Below, piece by piece: positions 26,478 to 36,133 of a stretch of 64,000 nt of DNA. The position numbers were made by a program, and so were the translations under genes. A model generated the notes under the pieces. The model saw nothing but the letters and a program-made list of their open reading frames with translations, did not search any database and was not told the origin of the DNA. Origin of the DNA: Pontibacter sp. E15-1 (GTDB lineage: Bacteria > Bacteroidota > Bacteroidia > Cytophagales > Hymenobacteraceae); assembly GCF_022601975.1 (NCBI RefSeq), contig NZ_JAKVIR010000002.1, positions 186,001 through 250,000 on the forward strand. Reading direction: 5' to 3'. Position 1 is the stretch's first letter. Every line of letters begins with the position of its first letter.

Positions 26478-27578
26478 TTACAAAATCCCTTTGGTGCTCG
26501 GGATGGTGTTGTCTGTGAGATCCCGGGCCACGGCCATACGTATGGATCGCGCAAATGCCTTGAAGATCGCCTCAATCTTGTGGTGCTCGTTTTCGCCGCT
26601 CACCTTCACGTTGAGGTTTGCTTTGGAGGTGTCGCTGAAGGACTTGAAGAAATGGTAGAACATCTCGGTTGGCATGTCCCCCACTTTCTCGCGCCTGAAC
26701 GCACCATCCCATACCGTCCAGGGGCGGCCGCTGAAGTCGATGGCGACCTGCGCCAGCACATCGTCCATGGGCAATAGGAAAAAGCCGTAGCGGCTGATGC
26801 CCCGCTTGTCGCCGAGCGCCTGCAAAAACGCCTCCCCCATCGCCAGGCCGGTATCCTCGATGGTATGGTGCTCGTCGATATGGAGGTCGCCTTTCACGTG
26901 TATGGTCAGGTCCAGCTTGGCGTGCTTGGCCACCTGCTCCAGCATGTGGTCGAAAAAGCCCAGCCCGGTATGGATGTCCATCTGGCCGGTGCCGTCCAGG
27001 TTCAGCTCGATCCGGATGTCGGTTTCGGAGGTGCTGCGCTGCACGGTGGCCCTACGCAGTGTGGGGCGGGTGAGGAAGGTATAAATCTCGTCCCAGCTCG
27101 TGGTGCTGAGCGCGGCACCACCCGGGTTTTCGTGCCCTATAAAAATGGCTTTGGCCCCCAGATTCTGCGCCAGTTTGATGTCTGTGGCGCGGTCCCCGAT
27201 GACATAACTGTTGGCCAGGTCATACTCCCCGGCGAGGTAGCTTTTCATCATCCCGATGCCCGGCTTGCGCGTCTCCAGCCCCTCATGCTCAAAGCTGCGG
27301 TCGATCAGGATCTCGTCGAACTTGATGCCTTCGCTCTCCAGCACCTCCAGCATCTTGTTCTGATAGGGCCAGAACGTGTCTTCCGGGTATGAGTCCGTGC
27401 CCAGCCCGTCCTGATTGGTCACCATCACAAACTCGTAGTCCAGCTCATGGAAAATGCGGGCCATGTTGCTGATCGACTTTGGCACAAAGGCAAACTTCTC
27501 AAAAGAATCCACCTGAAAATCCGTTTTTGGCTCAATCAGAATGGTGCCGTCACGGTCAATAAACAATGCTTTTTTCAT
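26478..27578 (-). CDS. hisB: Bifunctional histidinol-phosphatase / imidazoleglycerol-phosphate dehydratase
   Basis: Catalyses steps 6 and 8 of histidine synthesis, 366 residues. Residues about 1-165 form the HAD-type phosphatase: [12 protein letters not shown] at 6-17 with the two catalytic Asp, [10 protein letters not shown], and [12 protein letters not shown]. Residues about 176-366 form the IGPD domain: [38 protein letters not shown] and [18 protein letters not shown], holding the Mn ligands. It is the last gene of the upstream his half-operon. Confidence 0.97.
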   Translation of the reverse strand: MKKALFIDRDGTILIEPKTDFQVDSFEKFAFVPKSISNMARIFHELDYEFVMVTNQDGLGTDSYPEDTFWPYQNKMLEVLESEGIKFDEILIDRSFEHEGLETRKPGIGMMKSYLAGEYDLANSYVIGDRATDIKLAQNLGAKAIFIGHENPGGAALSTTSWDEIYTFLTRPTLRRATVQRSTSETDIRIELNLDGTGQMDIHTGLGFFDHMLEQVAKHAKLDLTIHVKGDLHIDEHHTIEDTGLAMGEAFLQALGDKRGISRYGFFLLPMDDVLAQVAIDFSGRPWTVWDGAFRREKVGDMPTEMFYHFFKSFSDTSKANLNVKVSGENEHHKIEAIFKAFARSIRMAVARDLTDNTIPSTKGIL

Positions 27579-27660
27579 GTTCGGTTTTGATAGCCATACC
27601 TCGCCTACTGGCGCTCAATTGTATTTCTGCCACGGGGCGGGATATGGGGCGGATGATTCA

Positions 27661-28704
27661 TTAAAAGGCGGCGATGGCCTGTAACAGCCTTTGGTTCTCC
27701 TCCAGCGTCCCGACGGAGATACGCAGGCAGCCTTCACAGCCTGGCAGGCTGGACCTGTTTCGGACCACGATGCCCTGCTCCAGCAGGTAACGGTATAAGC
27801 CGTTGGCATCGGTCACCTGTACCAGTATAAAATTCGCGTCTGAGGGGAACACTTTCTCTACGGCGGCCAAGGTCGGGAGCGTCTGCATCAGCAGGGTGCG
27901 CTCCTGCACAATCTCCTCCACCATATCCTTCAGGGCCTCGGTCTGCGTCAGGGCCTTTAAAGCAAGCTCCTGTGTTGCCTCGTTGATGTTGTAGGGCGGC
28001 TTGATCTTGTCCAACACACTGATGATCTCGGCAGAGGCAAATGCCAGCCCGAGACGCAGCCCGGCCATACCCCAGGCCTTGGAGAAGGTCTGCAGTACCA
28101 CCAGGTTCGGGAAATCAGCCAGGCGCGTGGTCCAGCTTGGGCTGTCGCCAAAATCTACGTACGCCTCGTCCAGCACCACCAGCCCGCTGAAGTCTTGGAG
28201 CACTTGCTCAATGGCGCTGGCCTCGATGGTATTGCCTGTCGGGTTGTTGGGGGTGCAGATAAAGATGATTTTGGTGGTTGGCTTTACCTGCGCCAGCAAC
28301 TCCTGCACTGGTATCTGGAAATCAGGCGTGAGCTGTACTGCTTCCAGCGCCACATCGTTCAGGTGCGCCGACACTTCATACATGCCATAGGTGGGCGGCA
28401 GGTGCAACATGGCATCTTGGCCCGGGCGGCATACCATCCTAAACAGCAGGTCGATAGCCTCGTCGCTCCCGTTTCCGAGAAATATCTGCTCGGGCGCCAC
28501 GCCCTTTATCTCTGCAATGAGCGCCTTCAATTGCTTCTGGTGCGGGTCTGGGTAGCGGTTGTAGTTGCCTCCCGCCAGGCTGCCAAGGTTGTTCTCGTTG
28601 GCATCCAGGTAAACGCTGGCAGTACCCTTAAATTCATCGCGCGCCGAAGCGTAAGGCTTCATCTTCAGCACATTGGGTCGGATAATATCGTTCAGGTTAA
28701 ACAC
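27661..28704 (-). CDS. hisC: Histidinol-phosphate aminotransferase
   Basis: PLP aminotransferase, step 7 of histidine synthesis, 347 residues. Substrate and PLP contacts are in YLDANENNLG at about 31-40, FLGNGSDEAIDLLFR, CTPNNPTGN, VVLDEAYVDFG and the PLP lysine in LQTFSKAWGMAGLRLG at about 204-219. The start overlaps the hisD stop by eight bases. It ends 82 bases before hisB with no terminator seen. Confidence 0.97.
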   Translation of the reverse strand: MFNLNDIIRPNVLKMKPYASARDEFKGTASVYLDANENNLGSLAGGNYNRYPDPHQKQLKALIAEIKGVAPEQIFLGNGSDEAIDLLFRMVCRPGQDAMLHLPPTYGMYEVSAHLNDVALEAVQLTPDFQIPVQELLAQVKPTTKIIFICTPNNPTGNTIEASAIEQVLQDFSGLVVLDEAYVDFGDSPSWTTRLADFPNLVVLQTFSKAWGMAGLRLGLAFASAEIISVLDKIKPPYNINEATQELALKALTQTEALKDMVEEIVQERTLLMQTLPTLAAVEKVFPSDANFILVQVTDANGLYRYLLEQGIVVRNRSSLPGCEGCLRISVGTLEENQRLLQAIAAF

Positions 28705-29986
28705 GGTTCACCTCTTTTAAGCGTAATGTAACTGCATTTTTGTGCGCCTCCAGCCCTTCGGCCGCCGCCATAGTCTCGATCGTGCCGCCGATTTGCTGCA
28801 AACCTGCGGGTGTGATGTGCTGGAACGTGATTTTCTTCACGAAGCTGTCCAGCGATGCGCCGCTATACGCGCGGGCATACCCATTGGTGGGCAGGGTATG
28901 ATTGGTGCCGGAAGCATAGTCGCCGGCCGACTCGGGGCTATAGTTCCCCAGAAAGACGGAGCCCGCGTTGATGATGCTGTCCAGCGCCTCCTCAAAGTTG
29001 AGGATAGAGAGAATAAGGTGCTCCGGAGCGTACAAATTCGAGAAGTCCATCATCTCGGCCACGCTTTCCAGCACAATGCCAACGCTGTTGTCGAGGGCCT
29101 TGGCGGCAAACGCTGCACGGGGCAGCACGGCCAGTTGCGCCTCAAGCTCCAATTCCACTTTAGAAAGCAAGCTTTCTGAGTTTGTGAGTAACACTACCTG
29201 CGAGTCTGGCCCGTGCTCTGCCTGCGAAAGCAGGTCGGCTGCCACGAAGGCAGGGTTTGCAGACTCGTCGGCCATCACCAACACCTCCGACGGACCGGCA
29301 GGCAGGTCGATGGCCACACCGGCTTTGCTCACCAGCTGCTTGGCCACCGTCACGTACTGGTTACCGGGGCCGAATATTTTATACACGGCGGGCACGCTCT
29401 CGGTGCCAAAGGCCATGGCCGCAATCGCCTGGGCCCCACCGGCTTTCACCACCCGGGTGATCTCCAGCAGCGAGGCGGTGTATAGGATGGCGGGATGCAC
29501 CGACCCGTCTTTAGAGGGGGGCGTGCAAAGCACCAGCTCCCGGCAACCCGCAATGCGTGCGGGCACTCCCAGCATCAGCAGTGTCGAAAACAATGGCGCC
29601 GTGCCGCCCGGTATGTATAAGCCTACCTTCTCGATGGCCACGCTTTTGCGCCAGCACATAACGCCCGGCATCGTCTCCACCTGCTGGATGGGCTCGGCCT
29701 GCTGGGTATGAAACACCTGAATGTTGCTGAAAGCCTGCAAAATCGCCTCTTTCAGTACTAGGGGGAGCTTTGCCTCGGCGGCAGCAATCTCTTCAGGGCT
29801 CACTAAAAGTCTCTCAAGCGTCACGCCGTCAAACCTCTCTGCGAGTTGCAGCAGGGCGGCGTCGCCCTGCTCCTGCACCAGCTGGAAGGTTTGCTCAATG
29901 CCCGGCTCCAGTTCCGCCAGGTTTTTTGTGGGCCGCCTGGTTAGCGCGGGCCACTGCTCTTGCGGAGGGGTAATGATTCTGCGCAT
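28697..29986 (-). CDS. hisD: Histidinol dehydrogenase
   Basis: Zinc enzyme that makes two NAD-dependent oxidations of histidinol to histidine, 429 residues. Signatures are YIPGGTAPLFSTLLMLGVPA at about 124-143, the NAD segment DLPAGPSEVLVMADESANP, SQAEHGPDSQVVLLT with zinc ligands, and NAGSVFLGNYSPESAGDYASG with the following TNHTLPT. It begins three bases after hisG. Confidence 0.98.
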   Translation of the reverse strand: MRRIITPPQEQWPALTRRPTKNLAELEPGIEQTFQLVQEQGDAALLQLAERFDGVTLERLLVSPEEIAAAEAKLPLVLKEAILQAFSNIQVFHTQQAEPIQQVETMPGVMCWRKSVAIEKVGLYIPGGTAPLFSTLLMLGVPARIAGCRELVLCTPPSKDGSVHPAILYTASLLEITRVVKAGGAQAIAAMAFGTESVPAVYKIFGPGNQYVTVAKQLVSKAGVAIDLPAGPSEVLVMADESANPAFVAADLLSQAEHGPDSQVVLLTNSESLLSKVELELEAQLAVLPRAAFAAKALDNSVGIVLESVAEMMDFSNLYAPEHLILSILNFEEALDSIINAGSVFLGNYSPESAGDYASGTNHTLPTNGYARAYSGASLDSFVKKITFQHITPAGLQQIGGTIETMAAAEGLEAHKNAVTLRLKEVNRV

Positions 29987-29989
29987 GGC

Positions 29990-30841
29990 TTAAACGATCA
30001 TTTTTTCAATTGGAATCACCAGGATGCCCTGTGCCCCGGCGTCTTTTATTTTCTCGATAATCTCCCAGAAATCGTCCTCGTTCACAACGGAGTGGAGCGA
30101 GCTCCAGCCGCTTTCTGACAGGGGAAGTATGGTCGGGGATTTGATGCTCGGCAGCAGATCGCTGATTTCCTGCAATTTGTCGTTTGGCGCGTTCAGCAGG
30201 ATGTATTTGGCTTTCTGGGCGCGCTGCACAGCCTGGATCCGAAACAAGAGCTTGTCTAGTATCTGGCGTTTCTCCTCACTCAGTTTATCATTGGCAATCA
30301 ACACCGCCTCCGACTTAAACACGCGCTCTACCTCCTTCAGTCCGTTGCTGATCAGGGTGCTGCCCGAACTCACAATGTCGCAGATGGCTTCGGCCAGCCC
30401 GATGCTCGGTGCAATCTCCACGGAGCCACTGATGGTATGGATGTGCGCCTCCACGCCTTGCTCCTGCAGGTAAGCCTGCAACAGGTTGGGATATGACGTG
30501 GCGATGTTCTTCCCGTTCAGGTCCTGCACAGATTCATATCGGTCGCTCTTGGGCACGGCCAGCGACAGGCGGCATTTCGAAAAGCCCAGTTTCTCTACCG
30601 TGAGTGACTGCTTTCCTTCTTCCACGAGCACATTCTGCCCCACAATGCCGATATCTGCCACCCCGTCGGCCACATAGCCAGGGATGTCATCGTCGCGGAG
30701 GTACAGGATTTCGAGCGGGAAATTGGTTGATTCGGTTTTCAGCTTCAGCGAGCTGGTGATAAAAGAGATTCCACATTCGCGGATAAGCTTTAGCGAGTCT
30801 TCGCTAAGCCTGCCGGACTTCTGGATAGCTAATCGTAGCAT
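29990..30841 (-). CDS. hisG: ATP phosphoribosyltransferase, long form
   Basis: First and regulated enzyme of histidine synthesis, joining ATP and PRPP, 283 residues from the ATG at 30841 (MLRLAIQKSGRLSEDS). An open frame 19 codons longer lacks family similarity. Catalytic-domain motifs are VADGVADIGIVGQNVLVEE and the PRPP loop in DIVSSGSTLISNGL. The C-terminal 75 residues form the ACT-like His-binding domain of the HisG-long class, so this enzyme should be directly feedback-inhibited and not need HisZ. It is the first structural gene after the leader at 30952-31050. Confidence 0.96.
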   Translation of the reverse strand: MLRLAIQKSGRLSEDSLKLIRECGISFITSSLKLKTESTNFPLEILYLRDDDIPGYVADGVADIGIVGQNVLVEEGKQSLTVEKLGFSKCRLSLAVPKSDRYESVQDLNGKNIATSYPNLLQAYLQEQGVEAHIHTISGSVEIAPSIGLAEAICDIVSSGSTLISNGLKEVERVFKSEAVLIANDKLSEEKRQILDKLLFRIQAVQRAQKAKYILLNAPNDKLQEISDLLPSIKSPTILPLSESGWSSLHSVVNEDDFWEIIEKIKDAGAQGILVIPIEKMIV

Positions 30842-30864
30842 ATGGGGTGTCGTTATGTATATAC

Positions 30865-30912
30865 AATGAAATGAAAGGTATGGCTTTGCTTTGGGCAAAG
30901 TCTGTAAACCGG
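30865..30912 (-). terminator. Candidate his attenuator terminator upstream of hisG
   Basis: On the minus strand CTTTGC (30900-30895) pairs with GCAAAG (30889-30884) over a 5-base loop, extended with interruptions by GGT/ACC, then TTTCATTTCATT. This is a weaker terminator than those before trpE and hisH. A competing pairing TATACCG (30936-30930) with CGGTTTA (30911-30905), 6 of 7, would take up the outer arm. Position between the His-rich leader ORF and hisG fits attenuation, but the structure alone would not prove it. Confidence 0.5.
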
Positions 30913-30951
30913 GTCTGTACCCAAGGGGGCGGTATAATGACAGTATTCCTC

Positions 30952-31050
30952 TTACGAGGAATGATGGATGTGATGAAAATGCGCATGCGCTACCGGGGCA
31001 ACGGAGATTGCCGGATTAGATGGGATGCTATGGGTGGTGGCTGCGATCAT
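30952..31050 (-). CDS. hisL: His-rich leader peptide for hisGDCB
   Basis: A 32-residue ORF starting MIAATTHSIPS and ending AHAHFHHIHHSS and TAA. Seven His codons in all, six within nine residues (HAHFHHIHH), with stop 111 bases before the hisG ATG. The extreme His density directly upstream of the first his gene is the mark of a histidine attenuator leader. It differs in sequence from the other His leader at 14257-14337, so they are not a recent duplication. The upstream -7-like TTACTTTG (one mismatch) ends 11 bases before the ATG. Confidence 0.82.
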   Translation of the reverse strand: MIAATTHSIPSNPAISVAPVAHAHFHHIHHSS

Positions 31051-31545
31051 GTTCTGTACCACAAAGTAAAGCTGTTTTTTTAAAATATAAAACAAACTTG
31101 ACTAAAAATAAAAATCCACGCGGAAATGGGGCGTGGGGTTATGAAATGAATAGTAATGAACCTGATATTATTCAGAGATGAATTCGAAAAGCTTCCTGAA
31201 TATAATTCTGCAAACAACCATTACGCTAAGGATATTTAGAGATTAATGACATAATATTGAATTATGTCACGCTAATATCACCTATATACCCCCACACGCT
31301 TAAAAAGTTTTTCTAAAATTTATAATTACAAAATTGAAGTATAACATTTATACTACCCTGCTCCATATTAGGATTCAGAATTAGCTGACAATGAATCGGT
31401 TGTTATAACAAATAGTATCCCCCTCCTGCCCTTTCCTTTTTTAATTAGCCCATTATAGCAGAAAGGAAGATGAAAAACCGCTTTTCAAGGGGCATCTCTG
31501 ACGCAACCCAAAACAAGTGATTCTGCTCCTTGCCCACAGAAAACC
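31051..31545. other. AT-rich intergenic region
   Basis: About 500 bases between the terminator of the T9SS protein gene and the hisG leader. It is markedly AT-rich and has no ORF of note. It should hold the promoter of the hisL-hisG transcript; only a degenerate TTACTTTG element at the leader edge is visible. I see no tRNA, riboswitch or repeat in it. Confidence 0.5.
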
Positions 31546-31595
31546 AAATGCCTGGCACGCCGACTTCACAAAAGAAATCGATGCACCAGGCATTT
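31546..31595 (-). terminator. Hairpin after the T9SS repeat-protein gene
   Basis: AAATGCCTGG (31546-31555) is perfectly complementary to CCAGGCATTT (31586-31595), loop about 30. It lies 18 bases past the stop of the 1334-residue protein. The minus-strand sequence after the stem is GGTTTTC, a weak T tract. Confidence 0.55.
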
Positions 31596-31613
31596 CCTGT
31601 CAATCAGATTACA

Positions 31614-34600
31614 CTATTTTTTCAGCACCATCTTTAGTGTCTGCACATCCGATGCCGTGATCAGACGGGCAATGTATACCCCCTCGGGCAGGCTACGGCT
31701 ATCAAAGTCGTAGGTATACACCTTCCCTGCCTCAGTCACGCCAGCGTCCATTTTTCTCACCAAAGCGCCTTTCACGTCATATACCTCCAACACAAAGCTT
31801 TCTTCTGCCTGTGTGGAGAACGTGATGGCTGTGCGGTCATGGTATGGGTTGGGGTAATTGAGTAATTGCCTGGAGTCAGGCAACAAACCACCAGGTGCAG
31901 CCGAAACAAGTGAGGCGGTTGAGGCGCCGGATAAAGTGGAAGTGCCGCGCACGCTTATTTTACCACCCGCAATGTCCTGTAGTGCAGAAGTGGTTCCGTT
32001 CCAGTTGCTGGCATACAAAAGGCCGCCAGCAGGATCGGTTAACTTCACGCTGAACATGTCCTTGTACCCCGCCACTGTGGCTTCGACAACTTCTACTGTC
32101 AGATTCATGTTTCCGCCCAGACTAGTCCCATCCAGCAAGTTCGTAAGGTTTGCTTTAGTATTGAACACTGCCTTCTTCCCGACCACTGTCGCACCGTTCT
32201 TGTAATCGCTCAAAACCAGAGAGTTGATGGCGTTGCTCTTGATTTGATAGTTCACGCCGCCCGCTGTCCGGAAGATGATATTCGCCTGGCCCATCAGGTT
32301 TTTACCGCTCTTGTTGTACTTCATGGTAAAGCCAAAGTTCACTTTCTTTACGCTCCCGTTCGCAAGCGTTCCCATAGGCGCTTTTGCCACCAGGCTTCCC
32401 CCACCAGTAATATTGTCCTGACCGGGTATGGCTATGGTAATCGTGGCCGCGTCTCCGACTCCGGTATAATAGGACCCGCCTGACACCTTGTTCACCATGG
32501 GGTAAAAGGTAATCGTGCTTCCGCCATTGTTTGCATCGCTGCCGCTTAGGGTATAGGAGAACGTCTCGGAAGTGGCCATGCCTTGGGTATCATCATTTGT
32601 CGAAATATACCCAATGGCTCTACTCAAAGCCGCACTGTTTACAGCGGGGGCGGATATAGTGTTACCGGTTCTAAAATCGATCACGGCATTGCTAACGATC
32701 TTTCCGCGGTTTGCATCCGCAATATCCTGCGCAACAGCCGACAGGGTTACTTTCGCGGTGTTGGAGCTTGCAGAGCCGGTAGAGAAATAGTCTAAGCCAG
32801 AGTAAGCGATCGTGGCATCTTCTTCTGTCACCGTAAAGCTCCCAGCCACAGCTTTGCAACTGTAGTTAGCTGCAGCCATCGCGCTTATATTGGGAACAAT
32901 GTTATACGTGCCGGCAGGGCATTGCGCAGTTCTGGTGCTGGAAAGTGATGCGGTGGTGCTCAGCGTAGGTACCCCGGAAACAACATCGCTGTTATCCCCA
33001 TTCACAAAACCTGTGATGGTATAACCGAAGGCCGGCAACATGTCACTGTATTGCGTCGGCGTCGTAATGTCGTTTGCCTTCACCGTCAGTTCTGCCTTGT
33101 TCACGGTTAGGGTGTTTTGGCCGGTGTTGCCTGTATAGTTGTTCGAATCATTTGGCGTGAACGTCACGTCTATCGCATAAGGCAAAGCCGCAGCGTTCAA
33201 CATGGTGTACCTCGTCACGACGGTAGCACCTATCTTATAGTCAAAAGAGCCTGCAACAGCGTGCCCTCTAAAAGACGCGGTGGCATTCAGTTTACCATCC
33301 AGATCAGTGCCATAGGTAATCGCAGCCAAATCAGACCAGGCGATTTCAGGGGTAGCCTTGTGCACCACTATCGCTACCGTTTCAGAAGCGGCGTTATAAT
33401 TTGTGGTAGCGGCGGCTGTCACGGACAAGGTATGACTGCCAGCACTGAGTTTAACGCCAGCCGACGGATTATAGGTCAGGGCACCCGGTGCAGAACCACC
33501 TGCAATACCGGCTACCTCAGCATTTAGCTGCGTGTCAGACAAGGCGGTGCCATACGTAATAGCCACTGGTACTGCCCAGGTAATCACCTGATCCGCTTTT
33601 CCGATCACCAGATCCCTGCTTACGCTTTCCGCTTCGTAGTTGGCGTTGTCAAGGGAAGCGGTTACTGTATACTTGCCCGCCTCTGTTTTACCATTGTTGC
33701 TAATGCTCACTCCTGCCAGGTTAGCCGGAACCGTGGAAGCAGTAGCTGATTTAGAGGTGCCGTCGTAGGTATGCGACAGGTTGGCAAGCGATAAGGTGGC
33801 GGCGGCCTTGTTCACCTCGAAACGGATTACTTTATCAACCGCAGCCTGGTAGTTATCATTCCCGGCCTGAGCCGCCGTGATGCTGGCAGGGCCTGCTCCT
33901 GTAATACTTACCAATCCACTCTGGGCATTGTAACTGACGCCACCTGAGGTGCTGATAACCACTTGAAGCCCGGATGAGGCACTTGGGGCGATTGCAAAAG
34001 GCGCATCGCCGAATGTCTTGGACGTGATGGCCTCAAAGCTGATGGTCTGTGCAGCTTTGCTGGCACTCACGGTTTCTGTAACTACTGTGGCTGCGTTGTA
34101 ATTGGCGTTACCTTCCTGGCTGTAGCTTACGGTGCCGCTTCCGGTACCACTGTTCATGGTATAGGTAGTGCCAACGTGGCTGAGCACGCCGCTGCTGCCG
34201 TAGCTCACCGGAAGCCCGGAAGATGCCGTCGCAGCCACAGTAAAGGTGCTGTTATATACCGAACTTGCCGGCGCAGGTGAAGTTACGCTAATCGTCTGGT
34301 TTGCTTTGCTCACGGTTAGACTAGCCATGCCAGAACTGGCTGCGAAATTGGTTTCTGCTGCAAAACTCGCCCCAACCCCCGTAGCATAAGTACCTGCCCC
34401 AATCGTGCCTAAACTTCTGTCAGATAATGTGGCTACGCCATTTACGTCCGTTATGGCTGAACCAACCGATGTGCCATTCAGTGTAAATAAAACTGTCTTG
34501 CCATTTAAGTTGGTTGTTCCAGATTTTAAAGTAGCAGAGACCGTAGTAGAACCACCATAAGATCCAGTAGCAGCGTTAACCGTTAGGGATGTAGGGGCTT

Positions 34601-35618
34601 GCGCCGGATTGACTGTTAAGCTATTGGTGCCACTGCTTAACGTATAATCTGTATTTCCAGCGAAACTGGCACTTATACCAGTTGTGTAAGTGCCTGGTAA
34701 TATAGCGCCTAAACTTACATTATTAAGTATTGCATGTCCATTTCCATCTGTGATTGCCGAAGGAGAAACTATTGTTCCATTTAGTCTAAAGGTTACAGTT
34801 TTTCCAATTATACCTGCACCATTTGATGTAAGCGTTGCCTTTAGAGTAACGGTGCTGCCTTGAGTTCCTGTGGCAGAGCTTACAGATAAGTTACTACTGG
34901 CAGCCTGATAGCTAAAAGCATTGTTCTTAAAATCAGAGTCATTGTCTGAACGAGTAACTGTAACTTTTGAATTTCCAATTGCTGAAGCTTGTATTGGAGC
35001 GTTTGTGGTTAGCATTGTACCATTCTGACCAACAGTTGAAGCTGATACAGTTATTTTATCAAAAGTAACTTGGTATGTATAGTTAACTCGGCTGCTCCCC
35101 GTAAGACCATTAGTAGGAAATAAGTTTGTACCGTTAATGGTAACAGATGTGGTGGCATTGAATGGTCCACTATTAGGTGATACTGATGAAATGGTTACAC
35201 CCCCAGGCCCATCCGTAAAAATTGTAGTCCCGCTATAGTCACTTTGTTTTCCTTGAGCTGTCAACATGAATTTCACTCCTAAGTGCCTTACTTCTATCGG
35301 GTATTCAATTTTCCAGGTGCCATCCTCACTCACCTGAATATCATGGAAGTCGTGGTTATGCTCATATTCAGGATCTTCTTCCAGGTGCACATCCACATAT
35401 TCATCTAAAGACCAGCCGGAGCCTGATATAATGGTTATTTCCCCGGGTGCGTAATCGTCTTTGTCAGACGTGACCGTAGGCACCGACAGGCCTGCATCGG
35501 TATAGGCATTTTGAGCTTTTGCCACAAAGGCGGTAAGCAGGAACAGCACCACAACCAGCCCCCGCTGGACATTCTGGTACTGCCTGCAGGCATGCTGCAG
35601 TAAAATTTTTGATTTCAT
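31614..35618 (-). CDS. Large secreted Ig-like/MBG repeat protein with T9SS sorting domain
   Basis: 1334 residues from the ATG at 35618 (MKSKILLQHACR); a 21-codon upstream extension lacks signal character. Residues about 1-36 are a signal peptide ending TAFVAKAQ. Then comes a region with TSDKDDYAPGEITIISGSGW, an IPT/TIG-like domain (SSVSPNSGPFNATTSVTING), two Ig-like repeats (GKTVTFRLNGTIV and GKTVLFTLNGTSV), and a series of MBG-type repeats (ANQTISV..., AAQTISFEAIT, AATLSLANLSHTYDGTSKSA, ADQVITWAVPVAITYGT, ATPEIAWSDLAAITYGT). The C-terminal 80 residues are a T9SS type A tail: NYPNPYHDRTAITF, VYDVKGALVRKM, LPEGVYIARL. It is expected to be surface-anchored or released by PorSS/T9SS. Role is probably adhesion or matrix; that is inference. 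The 5' third is more AT-rich than the rest. Confidence 0.88.
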   Translation of the reverse strand: MKSKILLQHACRQYQNVQRGLVVVLFLLTAFVAKAQNAYTDAGLSVPTVTSDKDDYAPGEITIISGSGWSLDEYVDVHLEEDPEYEHNHDFHDIQVSEDGTWKIEYPIEVRHLGVKFMLTAQGKQSDYSGTTIFTDGPGGVTISSVSPNSGPFNATTSVTINGTNLFPTNGLTGSSRVNYTYQVTFDKITVSASTVGQNGTMLTTNAPIQASAIGNSKVTVTRSDNDSDFKNNAFSYQAASSNLSVSSATGTQGSTVTLKATLTSNGAGIIGKTVTFRLNGTIVSPSAITDGNGHAILNNVSLGAILPGTYTTGISASFAGNTDYTLSSGTNSLTVNPAQAPTSLTVNAATGSYGGSTTVSATLKSGTTNLNGKTVLFTLNGTSVGSAITDVNGVATLSDRSLGTIGAGTYATGVGASFAAETNFAASSGMASLTVSKANQTISVTSPAPASSVYNSTFTVAATASSGLPVSYGSSGVLSHVGTTYTMNSGTGSGTVSYSQEGNANYNAATVVTETVSASKAAQTISFEAITSKTFGDAPFAIAPSASSGLQVVISTSGGVSYNAQSGLVSITGAGPASITAAQAGNDNYQAAVDKVIRFEVNKAAATLSLANLSHTYDGTSKSATASTVPANLAGVSISNNGKTEAGKYTVTASLDNANYEAESVSRDLVIGKADQVITWAVPVAITYGTALSDTQLNAEVAGIAGGSAPGALTYNPSAGVKLSAGSHTLSVTAAATTNYNAASETVAIVVHKATPEIAWSDLAAITYGTDLDGKLNATASFRGHAVAGSFDYKIGATVVTRYTMLNAAALPYAIDVTFTPNDSNNYTGNTGQNTLTVNKAELTVKANDITTPTQYSDMLPAFGYTITGFVNGDNSDVVSGVPTLSTTASLSSTRTAQCPAGTYNIVPNISAMAAANYSCKAVAGSFTVTEEDATIAYSGLDYFSTGSASSNTAKVTLSAVAQDIADANRGKIVSNAVIDFRTGNTISAPAVNSAALSRAIGYISTNDDTQGMATSETFSYTLSGSDANNGGSTITFYPMVNKVSGGSYYTGVGDAATITIAIPGQDNITGGGSLVAKAPMGTLANGSVKKVNFGFTMKYNKSGKNLMGQANIIFRTAGGVNYQIKSNAINSLVLSDYKNGATVVGKKAVFNTKANLTNLLDGTSLGGNMNLTVEVVEATVAGYKDMFSVKLTDPAGGLLYASNWNGTTSALQDIAGGKISVRGTSTLSGASTASLVSAAPGGLLPDSRQLLNYPNPYHDRTAITFSTQAEESFVLEVYDVKGALVRKMDAGVTEAGKVYTYDFDSRSLPEGVYIARLITASDVQTLKMVLKK

Positions 35619-36133
35619 CTTCACATAAAGATTAGATTGTTTAGCATGGTGGGATACAAGCACAGCAATAGCCTCCACCAAGTCACATTGCTGTGGCGTT
35701 CAACGCAGCCTTAATTGTCTCTAGGTCTTCCTGGAAGCCTTGACAGACTACTTACACGTATCTAAAAAAATCAGGAAAAAATTAAAAATTGTAATGACGC
35801 TATAACTTTAACTCTAATCATCAGACGTTCGTAGAGTTCAAAATTACACCATGATAATACTATTTATTTTTTTAAAAAGTTCTCTTCTTTTAAATAATAT
35901 TTTTAATGTTTACACAATATCAAACTAGGTATAAACTACTGATAAGCAATGATATGATACATTTCCGAGGTAAGCACGATATTGGAAATATATAATTAAT
36001 ACAGCATATACCTCAATTTTAGTTTACAGCGAATGTTGAAATTTCGTATATTAGCGGCATTACTGAATCTAGGGCATACTTTTGGCATTATTTTTTCACT
36101 TAAATTAATAAGACTCCGCATTATCATTTTAAC
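35619..36133. other. AT-rich divergent intergenic region with candidate promoter
   Basis: 515 bases, strongly AT-rich, between divergently transcribed genes. TACTTTTG at 36077-36084 matches the Bacteroidota -7 element for the downstream plus-strand DUF2911 gene, with TTAG 22 bases upstream as a weak -33. I find no clear element for the minus-strand gene and no other feature. Confidence 0.4.
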
